Assembly: GCA_031255695.1 (NCBI GenBank)
Contig: JAIRSA010000009.1
Span: 1 to 23,136, forward strand
Origin: Eubacteriales Family XIII. Incertae Sedis bacterium
GTDB lineage: Bacteria; Bacillota; Clostridia; Peptostreptococcales; Anaerovoracaceae
Direction of reading: 5' to 3'
Length of the DNA: 23,136 nt
Position numbers and translations under genes: made by a program. The notes below the pieces were generated by a model. It was given only the letters and a program-made list of their open reading frames with translations, did no database searches and was not told the DNA's origin. Each line of letters begins with the position of its first letter. The first letter of the stretch is position 1. Positions 1-7,762 of the stretch are shown here, in pieces.

Positions 1-63
1 TTTGTAGGCTTGCGGCGGCAGGCGGCGGCCTGCTTCGGATCAGAGTGGCGCGAAAGGGCGGGT

Positions 64-918
64 ATGTCTGATTACATTGATATAATAATTTCCAACGTAG
101 GGATAACGGATTTGCTTGACGTGACGATAGTCGCGTTTGTAATATACCAGGTTCTTGTTTTTATAAGGGAGACCAGGGCAGAGCAGCTGATCAAAGGGCT
201 GCTTGTTTTGCTTGTCGCGGCTTTCCTGTCGGGGATACTGAACCTCTACGCGCTCAACTGGATATTGATAGGCACCATGCAGTTCGGCGTAATCGCGCTA
301 GTGGTCGTGTTCCAGCCAGAGCTTAGGCGCGGCCTGGAATACGTGGGGCGCAGCAAGTTTTTCAGGAACCAGTTCGTGGATGCCGAGAAGGAGAACGTCA
401 AGGCGGCCGCTACATCCATAACGAGGGCCGTCGATTACTTCTCGACGACGAAGACGGGCGCCATCATCATACTGGAGCGCGAGACCAGCCTCAACGACAT
501 TGTCGAGTCAGGGGTGATACTTGACAGCGGCGTGTCGGCGGAGCTGCTGAAGAATATCTTCTACGAAGGCGCCCCGCTCCACGACGGCGCAGTGATAATA
601 CGCAGGGCAAGGGTCTACGCGGCCGGCTGCGTATTGCCGCTTACCGAGGACAAGGACCTGTCCATGGACCTTGGCACGCGGCACCGCGCAGGGATAGGGA
701 TCACCGAAAACTCGGACGCGATAGCGCTTATCGTGTCGGAAGAGACCGGTATAATATCAATGGCGGTGGACGGGAAGCTGACGCGCTTCCTCGACATAAA
801 GACAGTCGAGAAGACATTGCTGAACCTGTATCTCGCTGATTCGGACCTAGCGGATCAGTTCAATCCGATAAATCTCTTCAGGAGGAGGAAGAATGCTGAA
901 GAGCAAGACAGCAAATAA
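64..918 (+). CDS. cdaA: Diadenylate cyclase CdaA (c-di-AMP synthase)
   Basis: Membrane-bound enzyme that condenses two ATP into the second messenger c-di-AMP, which controls potassium/osmolyte balance and wall homeostasis in Bacillota. The 284-residue protein has three N-terminal hydrophobic segments (about residues 18-36, 44-62 and 68-84), then a cytoplasmic DisA_N domain with the DGA motif (174-176, in GAPLHDGAVII) and the RHR motif (206-208, in GTRHRAGIG), the two signatures of active cyclases. The ATG at 64 is preferred over a TTG in the same frame at position 10: it follows a purine-rich stretch and gives the family's usual N-terminus and length (about 270-285). The 3' end overlaps cdaR by 26 bases. 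This gene, its regulator and glmM form the conserved Bacillota order. Function is established for the family; nothing here looks degraded. Confidence 0.97.
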   Translation: MSDYIDIIISNVGITDLLDVTIVAFVIYQVLVFIRETRAEQLIKGLLVLLVAAFLSGILNLYALNWILIGTMQFGVIALVVVFQPELRRGLEYVGRSKFFRNQFVDAEKENVKAAATSITRAVDYFSTTKTGAIIILERETSLNDIVESGVILDSGVSAELLKNIFYEGAPLHDGAVIIRRARVYAAGCVLPLTEDKDLSMDLGTRHRAGIGITENSDAIALIVSEETGIISMAVDGKLTRFLDIKTVEKTLLNLYLADSDLADQFNPINLFRRRKNAEEQDSK

Positions 919-2113
919 AATAATCGCGGTTGCAGTGGCCCTTGTGATATGGGCGTATGTCATTACCGTGGTGAACCCCCCGCACACGCAGATCATAAGG
1001 GACATCCCGGTAAGATTCACAAATATGGACATACTTGGAGGGAAGAACCTGACCGTGTCGAGCGACGCGGTGTTTACGATAGACGTGACGGTGGAAGGGA
1101 AGCGGGCGGACGTAGGCAAGCTGGCGATAGACGACTTCACGGCGACAGTGGACCTGATCGGCTGGAGCAGGGGGGAGCACAACATACCCGTCGAGGTGCT
1201 GGGCCCTGACAATGTAGAGGTCATTGCGGTGAACCCGCTGCGCGTCGCGGTGAATATCGAGGATCTGGTGAGCATCAGCAAACCCATCAATATCGAATAC
1301 ACCGAGCCGTTCCCGCAGGGCAAGGAGCCGGGCTTCGTCTCCATGGTGCCCGACCAGATAGAGGTGAGCGGCGCCAAGTCCCAGGTGGACAACGTGGACT
1401 ATATAAGCGTGATGGTCGACAGCTCGGAGCTCCGGAACACGCTGCGCACATTCAACATAATGGCGCAGATCATAGACAGGGAAGGGCAGCCTATATATTC
1501 GGACATGAGGCTGTCGCAGCGGGAGATAGAGGTGGCCGCCATGCTCTGCGACGTGAAAGAGGTCCCGTTCGAGGTGGAGGTCGTGGGCGAAGTCCCGCCC
1601 ATGCTGGAAGTCACATCGCTGGTGCGGCCCAACCGGGTGAGCGTGCGGGGCGCGCGCAGCGCCATTGACAGGATAGACGCGCTTACGGCCGCCGCCGTGG
1701 ATATCAGCGGCGTGGACGTGACATCCAAGATACCCGTGCCGATAGAGCTGCCCGCCAATGTGGAGCTTGCCGACGCCTCGTCGGATATCGGCGTGGAGGT
1801 GAATATCAAGGGGATCGCGACGAAGGAGTTCGTCTACGGCTCCAACGAGATCCTGACGGAAGGCGTGGCGAACGGCTATGCCGTCCATATCAACGACAGC
1901 CGCGTGACGATCAAGGCATTTGGCGCCGAAAGCGCCATTTCGGAGCTGACGAAGGGCGCCATTAGGCCATATGTGGACATATCGGAGATGGAGCCTGGCG
2001 AGGAGACGGCTAACCTGACCGTGCATATAAAATACGACGGAAGCGGGCTGAAACGCCTTGAGTCTGTGCCTGAGACGGTCTTCCTCAACATCTACGAGAC
2101 GAATCTGGACTGA
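893..2113 (+). CDS. cdaR: CdaA regulatory protein CdaR (YbbR-domain protein)
   Basis: Extracytoplasmic, membrane-anchored regulator of CdaA. The 406-residue protein starts with a short basic stretch and one transmembrane helix (about residues 9-27, AVAVALVIWAYVITVV), followed by roughly four beta-rich YbbR repeats (about 40-125, 128-205, 208-300 and 305-400) outside the membrane. The start at 893 has a very strong GGAGGAGG ribosome site a few bases upstream, inside the end of cdaA, so the two are probably translationally coupled. The length is within the range for CdaR proteins. A long open frame on the opposite strand covers the same DNA, but it is arginine/histidine-rich and looks like a GC-driven shadow. 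Assignment rests on gene order, topology and repeat pattern; YbbR domains are weakly conserved in sequence. Confidence 0.92.
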   Translation: MLKSKTANKIIAVAVALVIWAYVITVVNPPHTQIIRDIPVRFTNMDILGGKNLTVSSDAVFTIDVTVEGKRADVGKLAIDDFTATVDLIGWSRGEHNIPVEVLGPDNVEVIAVNPLRVAVNIEDLVSISKPINIEYTEPFPQGKEPGFVSMVPDQIEVSGAKSQVDNVDYISVMVDSSELRNTLRTFNIMAQIIDREGQPIYSDMRLSQREIEVAAMLCDVKEVPFEVEVVGEVPPMLEVTSLVRPNRVSVRGARSAIDRIDALTAAAVDISGVDVTSKIPVPIELPANVELADASSDIGVEVNIKGIATKEFVYGSNEILTEGVANGYAVHINDSRVTIKAFGAESAISELTKGAIRPYVDISEMEPGEETANLTVHIKYDGSGLKRLESVPETVFLNIYETNLD

Positions 2114-2158
2114 CGCGGCGCACGGCATATCAATCACAATAGCATACAGAGGTATATA

Positions 2159-3673
2159 ATGGGTCGAATTTTTGGCACTGATGGCGTGAGAGGCATAGCG
2201 AACACGGAACTTACGGCGGGGCTTGCGTTCCGGCTTGGGATGGCTGGCGTGCAGGTCCTGAGCAAGGCGGACGGAAGGCCGACCTTCCTTATCGGCAAGG
2301 ATACAAGGGTGTCGGGGGACATGCTGGAGGACGCGCTGAGCGCGGGCATACTCTCGATGGGCGGCAATGTGATAAAGGCCGGGGTGATCCCCACGCCGGC
2401 GGTCGCGCACCTGGTGAAGGACATGGGGGCGGACGCGGGCGTCGTCATATCGGCTTCCCATAACCCCTTCGAATATAATGGCATAAAATTCTTCAATGGC
2501 GACGGCTTCAAGCTTGATGACGCCATAGAGGACGAGATAGAGGGCATGCTGGACGGCGCGGACGGCGGCGGCCTGGGCGGCGATGCTGGCGGCGCAGGCG
2601 GTGCTGGCTCTGGCGGCAATGCGGACGGTGCTGGCTCTGGCGGCGGCGCAGGTTTGGGCGGCAGCGCAAGCTTGGGCGGCGGCGGAAGCGGAAGCGGCGT
2701 TGTGACGGGCGCCAGCGGAAGCGGCATCGGCTCAGGCGCCGTATACGGCGCTAGGCTCGGCAGGTCGGCGGACGCCTCCGCGGAGTCGTCGCGCAGATAT
2801 GCCGACTTCCTCATAGCGTCCGCGGCGGGCGTGAGCGCGAAGGGCATGAAGCTGGCCCTGGACTGCGCGAACGGCGCCGCGTATGACGTGGCGGGCAGGG
2901 TCTTCGAGGCCCTGGGCGCCGAGGTGTGCATGATAGGCAACAGGCCGGACGGGCTCAATATAAACGGCGGCTGCGGCTCCACCCACCCGGAGGCCCTAGC
3001 GGAAATGGCCGTGCGCGAAGGGGCGGACATGGGGCTGGCCTTCGACGGGGACGCGGACAGGCTTATTGCCGTGGATGAGAACGGCAGCATAGTCGACGGC
3101 GACAAGATCATGTATGTCTGCGCGAGGGCGATGAAGATGAACGGCGAGCTCCGGGACGATCTGGTCACGGCGACCGTGATGAGCAACATGGGGCTGGGCA
3201 AGGCGCTGGGCAAGATCGGCTGCAAGGTGCAGTACACCGGCGTCGGCGACCGCTATGTGCTGGAACAGATGCTGAAAACCGGCAGCGTCCTGGGGGGCGA
3301 GCAGTCGGGCCATATCATATTCCTTGACAGGAGCACGACGGGCGACGGGATACTGGCGGGCATACAGCTGCTTAGGTCTGTAGGGACATTGGGGATGAAG
3401 CTGTCCGAGCTTGCGGGCCAGGTGACGGTCTATCCCCAAGTGCTCAGGAACGCAAGGGTCAGGAATGAGAACAAGGAGCTGTATATGGACGACAAGTCCG
3501 TATGCGCCGAAATCGCCAAGATCGAGGAAGACATGGCCGGAGAGGGCCGGGTGCTGATCCGCCCGTCGGGGACGGAGCCGCTGGTCAGGGTCATGCTCGA
3601 AGGCAGCGACATAAAAAAGATCACCCATATGGCGGAAGGCCTGGCGGAGCTGATCACGGAAAAGCTGGGCTGA
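2159..3673 (+). CDS. glmM: Phosphoglucosamine mutase GlmM with Gly-rich insertion
   Basis: Cytoplasmic enzyme converting glucosamine-6-phosphate to glucosamine-1-phosphate for UDP-GlcNAc and peptidoglycan. The N-terminus (MGRIFGTDGVRGIANTEL) is diagnostic. The phosphoserine loop ISASHNP puts the catalytic Ser at 100; the metal loop DGDADR is at 296-301, the sugar loop GEQSGH at 380-385 and the phosphate loop RPSGTEP at 468-474, so all active-site elements are intact. At 504 residues it is about 55 longer than the usual 445-450. The excess is a Gly/Ala/Ser-rich tract at about residues 133-196, between the first domain and the segment leading to ALDCANGA. An AGAGGT ribosome site sits 5 bases before the ATG. 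It lies 45 bases after cdaR, probably in the same operon. The insertion is likely a surface linker and should not prevent catalysis. Confidence 0.97.
   Translation: MGRIFGTDGVRGIANTELTAGLAFRLGMAGVQVLSKADGRPTFLIGKDTRVSGDMLEDALSAGILSMGGNVIKAGVIPTPAVAHLVKDMGADAGVVISASHNPFEYNGIKFFNGDGFKLDDAIEDEIEGMLDGADGGGLGGDAGGAGGAGSGGNADGAGSGGGAGLGGSASLGGGGSGSGVVTGASGSGIGSGAVYGARLGRSADASAESSRRYADFLIASAAGVSAKGMKLALDCANGAAYDVAGRVFEALGAEVCMIGNRPDGLNINGGCGSTHPEALAEMAVREGADMGLAFDGDADRLIAVDENGSIVDGDKIMYVCARAMKMNGELRDDLVTATVMSNMGLGKALGKIGCKVQYTGVGDRYVLEQMLKTGSVLGGEQSGHIIFLDRSTTGDGILAGIQLLRSVGTLGMKLSELAGQVTVYPQVLRNARVRNENKELYMDDKSVCAEIAKIEEDMAGEGRVLIRPSGTEPLVRVMLEGSDIKKITHMAEGLAELITEKLG
2555..2746 (+). repeat. In-frame Gly/Ala/Ser low-complexity insertion in glmM
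   Basis: About 190 bases of imperfect GGC/GCN-rich repeats encode roughly 64 residues, almost all Gly, Ala or Ser with a few Asp and Val. Usual GlmM proteins have only a short linker here. The reading frame is preserved and all downstream motifs remain in frame. It resembles the tract in gltX and the tandem arrays between neighbouring genes. Confidence 0.85.
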
Positions 3674-3693
3674 GGGCCGGCGCGGCCGCTGTT

Positions 3694-3893
3694 CGCTGGT
3701 TGGCAGCGTTTAGGCCCGGCGTGGCCGTTGCCCCGCTGGTTGGCAGCGCCTGGGCTTTAGGCCCGGCGTGGCCGTTGCCCCGCTGGCTGGCGGCGCCTGG
3801 GCTTTAGGCCCGGCGCGGCCGCTGCCCCGCCGGTTGGCAGCGCCTGGGCTTTAGGCCCGGCGTGACCGTTGCCCCGCTGGCTGGCAGCAGAGT
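3694..3893 (+). repeat. 47-bp GC-rich tandem repeat array upstream of glmS
   Basis: Repeat units begin at 3694, 3734, 3781, 3828 and 3875. The spacing is 47 bases except for the first unit, which is 40 because of a 7-base deletion; the last unit is partial. Each full unit contains CGCCTGGGC, then TTTA, then GGCCCGGCG, able to form a short hairpin. The unit is not a multiple of three, so it is not coding. This array fills most of the 280-base gap between glmM and glmS. I saw no glmS ribozyme core in the gap; the rest is ordinary sequence leading to the glmS ribosome site. Confidence 0.9.
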
Positions 3894-3959
3894 GGGCGCG
3901 GATCGTGGCGCAGATTGGATTAATATAAAAGCATTGCGCGGCAGCGCGGAGGTATGACA

Positions 3960-5789
3960 ATGTGTGGAATAGCGGGATATGTTGGCGACGAACAGGCGCG
4001 CGGGATCATTATTGACGGGCTTAAACGCCTTGAATACAGGGGCTATGACTCGGCCGGCATAGCTGTCGCGGGGGGCGGCGGCCTGCAGATCCGCAAGGCC
4101 GTGGGCCGTATCGACAACCTGGAAAAACTCATTGCCGAGGAGCCTGTGAAAGGCAGCACCGGCATCGGCCATACGCGCTGGGCGACACATGGGGAGCCCA
4201 CCTGGGCGAACGCGCACCCGCACACGGACCAGGAAGGCGGCATTGCGGTGGTCCACAACGGCATAATCGAGAATTACGCGGAGATCAGGGCCTGGCTCAA
4301 GGAAGAGCATGGGGTGGAGTTCAGATCGGAGACGGACACCGAGGTGATCGCCCAGCTGATAGGGCTGATGTACAAGGGCGATCTGCTGGAGGCGGTCTTC
4401 GAGGCGGTGTCGAAGCTGCGCGGCGCATACGCCATAGGCGCCGTATGCGCGGGCGAGCCTGACAGGATCGTGGCCGTGAGGAACGACGCGCCGCTCATCG
4501 TGGGGCTGGGGGAAAACTGCAATTTCCTCGCATCGGACATACCCGCCATGCTCAAATATTGCCGCTCCATATATTTCATCGAAAACAGCGAGACTGTTTT
4601 GATAACGAAGGACGATGTGACGATCTTCAACGCCAAGCGCGAGGAGGTCAAGCGGGACATATACCATGTCACCATGGACGCCGACGCGGCTGAAAAGGGC
4701 GGGCATGACCACTTCATGATAAAGGAGATATACGAGCAGCCCCAGGGCATTATGAAGACCATCGAGAGGCGCATGGACGGCGGGGGGCGCATCAAGCTCG
4801 ACGGCATCAAGCTGGGCAAGGGCGAGCTGGGCGCCATAGACCGCGTCTATATTGTCGCCTGCGGCACGGCCTACCATGCCGGGCTTGTGGGCAAATATGC
4901 TATAGAGCGGTTCGCGGGCATACCTGTGGAGGTGGACATCGCCTCCGAGTTCAGGTACAGGAGCCCTTTCGTGAACAAGAAGACGCTGTTCATCTGCATA
5001 AGCCAGTCCGGGGAGACGCTGGACACGCTGATGGCCCTGCGCGAGGCCAAGAAGCGGGGCGCGAGGGTGCTTTCGATAGTGAATGTCGTCGGCAGCTCTG
5101 TGGCCCGCGAATCGGACGACGTATTCTACACCTGGGCCGGGCCGGAGATCGCGGTGGCATCCACAAAGGCCTTCACCACGCAGATGATGTGCCTCTATCT
5201 GCTGGCCCTCTATATGGCCGGCGAGACAGGGGCGCTCGACAGCGGGCGCTTCCAGAGCCTCATGGACGAGCTCAAGCAGGTGCCGGAAAAAATCAGTGAG
5301 ATACTCGCGCGGGAAGACGAGATTGAGAAGATCGCAAAACGGATATACAAAAAGGAGAACATTTTCTTTATTGGCAGGGGGCTTGACGCCTCAGTGGCAT
5401 TCGAGGGCGCGCTGAAGCTGAAGGAGATCAGCTACATCCACGCCTTTGCCATAGCGGCGGGGGAGCTGAAGCATGGTACGATAGCGCTGATAGACATGGA
5501 CACGCTGGTGATAGCCCTCGCTTCGCAGGACGCGCTGAACGAGAAGATAATATCCAACATAAAGGAAGTGAAGGCGAGGGGGGCAGAGGTAATAAGCCTT
5601 GTGAAGGACGGCAATGCCAAGATTGCCGGCGAGTCGGACGACACCATATATATACCAGCCTGTATGGACGAAGTGGCGCCGATCATGGCCATCGTGCCCT
5701 TGCAGCTTCTTGCCTACCATATCGCGAAGCTCAGAGGCTGCGACATCGACAAGCCGAAGAACCTGGCGAAATCCGTTACTGTAGAATGA
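3960..5789 (+). CDS. glmS: Glutamine--fructose-6-phosphate aminotransferase (isomerizing) GlmS
   Basis: Makes glucosamine-6-phosphate from fructose-6-phosphate and glutamine, the step before GlmM. Two in-frame ATGs lie six bases apart (3954 and 3960). The second is chosen because the protein then begins Met-Cys-Gly-Ile-Ala-Gly, placing the nucleophile Cys directly after the removable Met as the mechanism requires, and because the ribosome site GGAGG (3948-3952) is 7 bases from it but only 1 base from the first. The 609-residue product has an N-terminal Ntn glutaminase domain (GYDSAGIAV, GHTRWATHG and HNGIIENY) and two SIS sugar-isomerase domains (CGTAYHAG, SQSGETLDT, then the second SIS), ending in KSVTVE as in the family. 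No insertion is present, unlike GlmM. It lies about 290 bases after glmM, separated by a repeat array. Confidence 0.97.
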   Translation: MCGIAGYVGDEQARGIIIDGLKRLEYRGYDSAGIAVAGGGGLQIRKAVGRIDNLEKLIAEEPVKGSTGIGHTRWATHGEPTWANAHPHTDQEGGIAVVHNGIIENYAEIRAWLKEEHGVEFRSETDTEVIAQLIGLMYKGDLLEAVFEAVSKLRGAYAIGAVCAGEPDRIVAVRNDAPLIVGLGENCNFLASDIPAMLKYCRSIYFIENSETVLITKDDVTIFNAKREEVKRDIYHVTMDADAAEKGGHDHFMIKEIYEQPQGIMKTIERRMDGGGRIKLDGIKLGKGELGAIDRVYIVACGTAYHAGLVGKYAIERFAGIPVEVDIASEFRYRSPFVNKKTLFICISQSGETLDTLMALREAKKRGARVLSIVNVVGSSVARESDDVFYTWAGPEIAVASTKAFTTQMMCLYLLALYMAGETGALDSGRFQSLMDELKQVPEKISEILAREDEIEKIAKRIYKKENIFFIGRGLDASVAFEGALKLKEISYIHAFAIAAGELKHGTIALIDMDTLVIALASQDALNEKIISNIKEVKARGAEVISLVKDGNAKIAGESDDTIYIPACMDEVAPIMAIVPLQLLAYHIAKLRGCDIDKPKNLAKSVTVE

Positions 5790-5825
5790 TATCTGGCACA
5801 ACGCAGGAGGAGGGAGCTTTGTAAA

Positions 5826-6404
5826 ATGTCGAAAATCAAAAGCATTGTCGCGTTTTCTCTGGTCTTGGCGATGATACTGGGCGCAGGCGTTGGGGCGGCG
5901 GGATGCCGCAAAGATACGGACAGCGGCCGCTCAGGCAAGGTATACAAGATGCAGCTGTATTTCGCGAACCTGGATTTTATCGACAGCGGCGACGAGGCGC
6001 TGGGGCACCTGACGGGCCCGTTCGAGATGAACATATCGTCAGACGACAAGGAGGGATATGATAAGTACAGCCTATTGCTCGAATGCCTGAAAAGCCCCCC
6101 GGAGGAAGGGGACGGCAATTCGGCGAACATGATCTCGGACCAGATCCGGTTCGGCGGCGTCACGCTTGACGGCGGCGTGGCCACCGTGGATGTCAAGTCC
6201 GAAACGGCATCGGGGGAAGCGCTCTATGGAGGGACACTGGAGGAACTCCTTTTCATAGAGCAGATAACGTTCAGCATGATCGACAGTTTCGAGGAAGTGG
6301 AGGAGGTGGCTTTCACGGTTGACGGCAATAAGGCCGATACCCTGATGGGCCAGATGGATATAAGGGAACCATTCAATAAGGAAAGTTTTGACGGCGGGCA
6401 ATAG
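5826..6404 (+). CDS. GerMN-domain lipoprotein
   Basis: Predicted exported lipoprotein of 192 residues. A hydrophobic signal peptide (about residues 5-26) ends in a lipobox-like GAAGC with Cys27 as the lipidation site. The body matches the general plan of the GerMN (sporulation/germination) domain: an opening strand KMQLYFANLDF, a central region with LLECLKSPPEEG, a conserved-style GGVATVDVKSE segment, and a C-terminal part with EQITFSMIDSFEEVEEVAFTVDG. GerMN proteins are envelope proteins linked to spore germination or wall remodelling; the molecular role is not established. A strong purine-rich ribosome site (GGAGGAGGGAG, about 5806-5816) precedes the ATG. It follows glmS by 36 bases and may be co-transcribed, fitting a cell-envelope neighbourhood. 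The domain call is by pattern only. Confidence 0.75.
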   Translation: MSKIKSIVAFSLVLAMILGAGVGAAGCRKDTDSGRSGKVYKMQLYFANLDFIDSGDEALGHLTGPFEMNISSDDKEGYDKYSLLLECLKSPPEEGDGNSANMISDQIRFGGVTLDGGVATVDVKSETASGEALYGGTLEELLFIEQITFSMIDSFEEVEEVAFTVDGNKADTLMGQMDIREPFNKESFDGGQ

Positions 6405-6491
6405 GCGGCAGACTGGCGGCAGGCACCAGCCGCACACCAGGAAGCAGCGGATGTTGCCGCAGCAATAGCAGCGAGACTGGGGGCTGAAACT

Positions 6492-7460
6492 ATGAAGAAC
6501 GACAAAACACATTTCAGAGGATGCATAACGGGCGGCGCGGTTGCGGACGCTAAAGCATACGCCACCCGCGAAAACGGGGTCGATCTCATATCCGACAACA
6601 CTCAGATGACGTCTTTCACAGTGGACGGCTTGGTATGGGCAGCAGGGCGCGCCCAGAGCAGGGGCGTGTACGCCTACATACCATGCCTGTTCTATTCGTA
6701 CCAGAAATGGTATTACACCCAGACGGGGAGCCTGGCAGACAAGACCTACAGCTTTATACTCAGCGGCGAGATCCTCAGGTGGGACGAGCTGTTCGCGAGG
6801 CGGGGGGAAGGCCTGACCAGCCTGAAAGCCCTCGAAGGCAGCATAAACAATACCTATGGCAGCCTACAGAACAGGATAAACAATAGCAAGGGCTGCGGGG
6901 CGGTGATGCGCTCGGCGCCTATAGGCATGTACTTCTGCTCGGACGAGATGATGGCCTTCAAGATCGCCTGCGAGGCGGCGGCGCTGACCCACGGCCATAT
7001 CGACGCGATATTGCCGGCGGGCTATCTGGCCTTCCTGATATCGCTGATACTTCAGGGCAGGGAGGTGGCCGACGCCGCCAAGGACGGGATAGCTGCCCTT
7101 TCCAAATGCAACAGCGCCGAGAATTGCAGCGCCTCGCTGGCGAAGGCAGTGCGGCTTGCCGAGAGCAGCATGAGCCCGCGCGACGCGATGAAGGAGCTGG
7201 GGGACGGCTTTGCCGGGGAAGAGGTGATAGCCCTGGCGGTCTACAACGTCCTGAAATGCGGGCTGGACTTCGAGGGGGCGGTGACGAGGGCCGCCGAGTT
7301 CGAGGGGAACAAATGCAGCCTCGCTTCCATAAGCGGCAATATCCTGGGCGCCTACCACGGCTGTGCGGGCGTGCCCTACGAGTGGGCGAAGGATCTGGAG
7401 GCGATGGGGCTTATGATAATAGGTGCGGACAAGCTGCTGGAGGCCGTAGCCAGCATATAG
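6492..7460 (+). CDS. ADP-ribosylglycohydrolase-like (ARH/DraG family) protein, possibly inactive
   Basis: 322-residue member of the ADP-ribosyl-(dinitrogen reductase) glycohydrolase superfamily, which removes ADP-ribose from proteins or small molecules using two divalent metals. Family landmarks are clear: GGAVADA near residue 14, SDNTQMTSFT (34-43), RSAPIGMYF, AALTHGH, and a C-terminal GNKCSLASISGNILGAYHG (272-290). Active members have Asp-Asp in the first metal motif and Asp-x-Asp-Ser/Thr in the last. Here the first reads Asp-Asn, and the last has Asn273 and Cys275 where the two Asp should be, so three metal ligands are replaced. The protein is full length and unbroken, so it is more likely an altered-function or binding-only protein than a decaying gene. 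It lies 87 bases after the GerMN gene with only a weak ribosome site. Its substrate is unknown. Confidence 0.85.
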   Translation: MKNDKTHFRGCITGGAVADAKAYATRENGVDLISDNTQMTSFTVDGLVWAAGRAQSRGVYAYIPCLFYSYQKWYYTQTGSLADKTYSFILSGEILRWDELFARRGEGLTSLKALEGSINNTYGSLQNRINNSKGCGAVMRSAPIGMYFCSDEMMAFKIACEAAALTHGHIDAILPAGYLAFLISLILQGREVADAAKDGIAALSKCNSAENCSASLAKAVRLAESSMSPRDAMKELGDGFAGEEVIALAVYNVLKCGLDFEGAVTRAAEFEGNKCSLASISGNILGAYHGCAGVPYEWAKDLEAMGLMIIGADKLLEAVASI

Positions 7461-7493
7461 CGGCCAGGGCGCGCCGCGCGGGATGGACCGGCT

Positions 7494-7720
7494 ATGACAC
7501 TGGCTGTCGCGGCTGCCCCGTCGGCCGTCCCGCAGGCCATGACGCTGGCTGCCCCGACGGCCATGACGCTGGCTGCCCTGGCGGCCGTCCCGGCGGCCAT
7601 GACGCTGGCTGCTGCGCCGGCCGTCCCGGCGGCCATGACGCTGGCTGCCCTGGCGGCCGTCCCGCAGGCCACGACGCTGGCTGCTGCGCCGGCCCGTCCC
7701 GACTGCTATGACACTGGCCG
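7494..7720 (+). repeat. 36-bp GC-rich tandem repeats upstream of ahcY
   Basis: Units starting with ATGACGCTGGCTGC or a close variant begin at 7494, 7539, 7563, 7599, 7635, 7671 and 7708. Three successive spacings are exactly 36 bases and one is 24. The array fills most of the 302-base gap between the ARH-like gene and ahcY. Because the unit is a multiple of three, one + frame stays open (7494-7766, about 90 codons of Ala/Leu/Pro/Val/Met-rich 12-residue repeats) and its stop overlaps the ahcY start. It has no convincing ribosome site and other frames are open too, so I annotate it as repeat DNA, not as a gene. Confidence 0.85.
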
Positions 7721-7762
7721 CCCCGGCCGCGTCGGCCGCGCCATAAAAACAAGGAGAATCAA

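Noticed and set aside
878..2461. 527-codon open frame on the - strand
   Set aside because: It lies entirely opposite cdaA, cdaR and glmM, is rich in Arg, His and Val from codon mirroring, and shows no domain or ribosome site.
3674..3953. glmS ribozyme
   Set aside because: No recognisable ribozyme core in the gap; it is filled with 47-bp repeats.
6492..7460. DraG-type control of the NifH-like protein by the ARH-like gene
   Set aside because: NifH-like Arg100 is present, but the ARH-like protein lacks metal ligands, no DraT is seen, and the genes are more than 4 kb apart in regions of different composition.
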